A stretch of 64,000 bases of DNA from Hyphomicrobium sp. (GTDB lineage: Bacteria; Pseudomonadota; Alphaproteobacteria; Rhizobiales; Hyphomicrobiaceae), in NCBI GenBank assembly GCA_017512425.1, contig JAFWGI010000005.1:577820-641819 (forward strand), written 5' to 3'. The translations under genes were made by a program, and so were the position numbers. Under the pieces are notes generated by a model. That model was not told the origin of the DNA. It saw nothing but the letters and a program-made list of their open reading frames with translations, and searched no databases. Positions 63,941 through 64,000 of the stretch are shown here, in pieces. Numbering within the stretch: the stretch's first letter is position 1; each line of letters opens with the position of its first letter.

Positions 63941-64000
63941 ATGCCAGCCAATAACATGACAGATAAAATGAAAATCTCTCAATATATTCGTTCTCAGCGA
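63941..64000 (+). CDS. Possible start of a gene running off the window
   Basis: An open frame from ATG 63941 (or 63956) reads MPANNMTDKMKISQYIRSQR and reaches the window end without a stop. No ribosome-binding site stands out, and the preceding 170 bases are AT-rich. No identification is possible. Confidence 0.25.
   Translation, partial: MPANNMTDKMKISQYIRSQR

Overview
The window reads as chromosome of an alphaproteobacterium of the order Hyphomicrobiales (Rhizobiales). It is GC-rich and tightly packed. Its backbone gene order, aroA-cmk-rpsA-sppA-ihfB-lapA-trpFBA-accD-folC-trxA-addAB-murU-tsaE-divL-ahcY-ptsH-EIIA-hprK-chvGI-pckA, is characteristic of that order. Further order-level signs are a DivL-type kinase with Tyr at the phospho-acceptor site, a TsaE-phosphotransferase fusion, an AccD without its zinc cysteines and a short HprK. 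The genus cannot be fixed from sequence reading alone.

Layout. 1-3240: tRNA-Ala, an FYDLN-acid protein, aroA, and a cmk carrying an unexpected N-terminal membrane domain. 3240-7810 (accessory, between cmk and rpsA): three palindromic repeat families, a GIY-YIG nuclease gene bounded by perfect 31-bp inverted hairpins, a divergent DUF779 protein, and an AT-richer island with a LexA-like self-cleaving repressor facing a YjzC-like, TIR-domain and zinc-ribbon gene set. 7811-9600: rpsA. 9600-14375 (accessory): L,D-transpeptidase, a Tat-exported intradiol-like protein with a ferric-reductase-like membrane protein, and an Xre/ImmA-IrrE pair divergent from a Cas2-like (SinR) gene and a small conserved protein. 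14376-22056: sppA, ihfB, lapA, tryptophan genes, accD, folC. 22057-25440: aldehyde dehydrogenase, two DUF779 proteins and an isochorismatase-like hydrolase. 25460-39141, minus strand: trxA, then addB-addA, murU-like, tsaE fusion, divL and ahcY in one co-directional run with ATGA overlaps. 39300-41100: AT-rich leader and a TadG/VWA pilus-type protein inserted between ahcY and ptsH. 41150-47310: ptsH, EIIA, hprK, chvG and chvI (minus), divergent from pckA. 47320-53850: small membrane genes, one broken by an in-frame amber codon, then pyrE, a GT39 glycosyltransferase, a His-rich redoxin, a glutamine amidotransferase, a HAD phosphatase and an unknown membrane protein. 53850-55060: a second miniature inverted-repeat element, a cloverleaf-like palindrome and two small exported proteins. 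55300-63770: bactofilin, intradiol dioxygenase, pentapeptide-repeat protein, AmpD-like amidase, TerB/DnaJ protein, a fused hydantoinase/5-oxoprolinase and two DUF2852 paralogues.

How it fits together. Most genes are housekeeping: aromatic amino acids, one-carbon and fatty-acid precursors, DNA repair, cell-wall recycling, PTS-linked carbon control with ChvGI and PckA, and cell-cycle signalling. The best candidates for undescribed biology are the LexA-like/TIR island (a possible SOS-gated defence module), the GIY-YIG gene inside terminal hairpins together with gene-less miniature copies of the same layout, and the Xre/ImmA plus Cas2-like locus with its array of palindromic operators.
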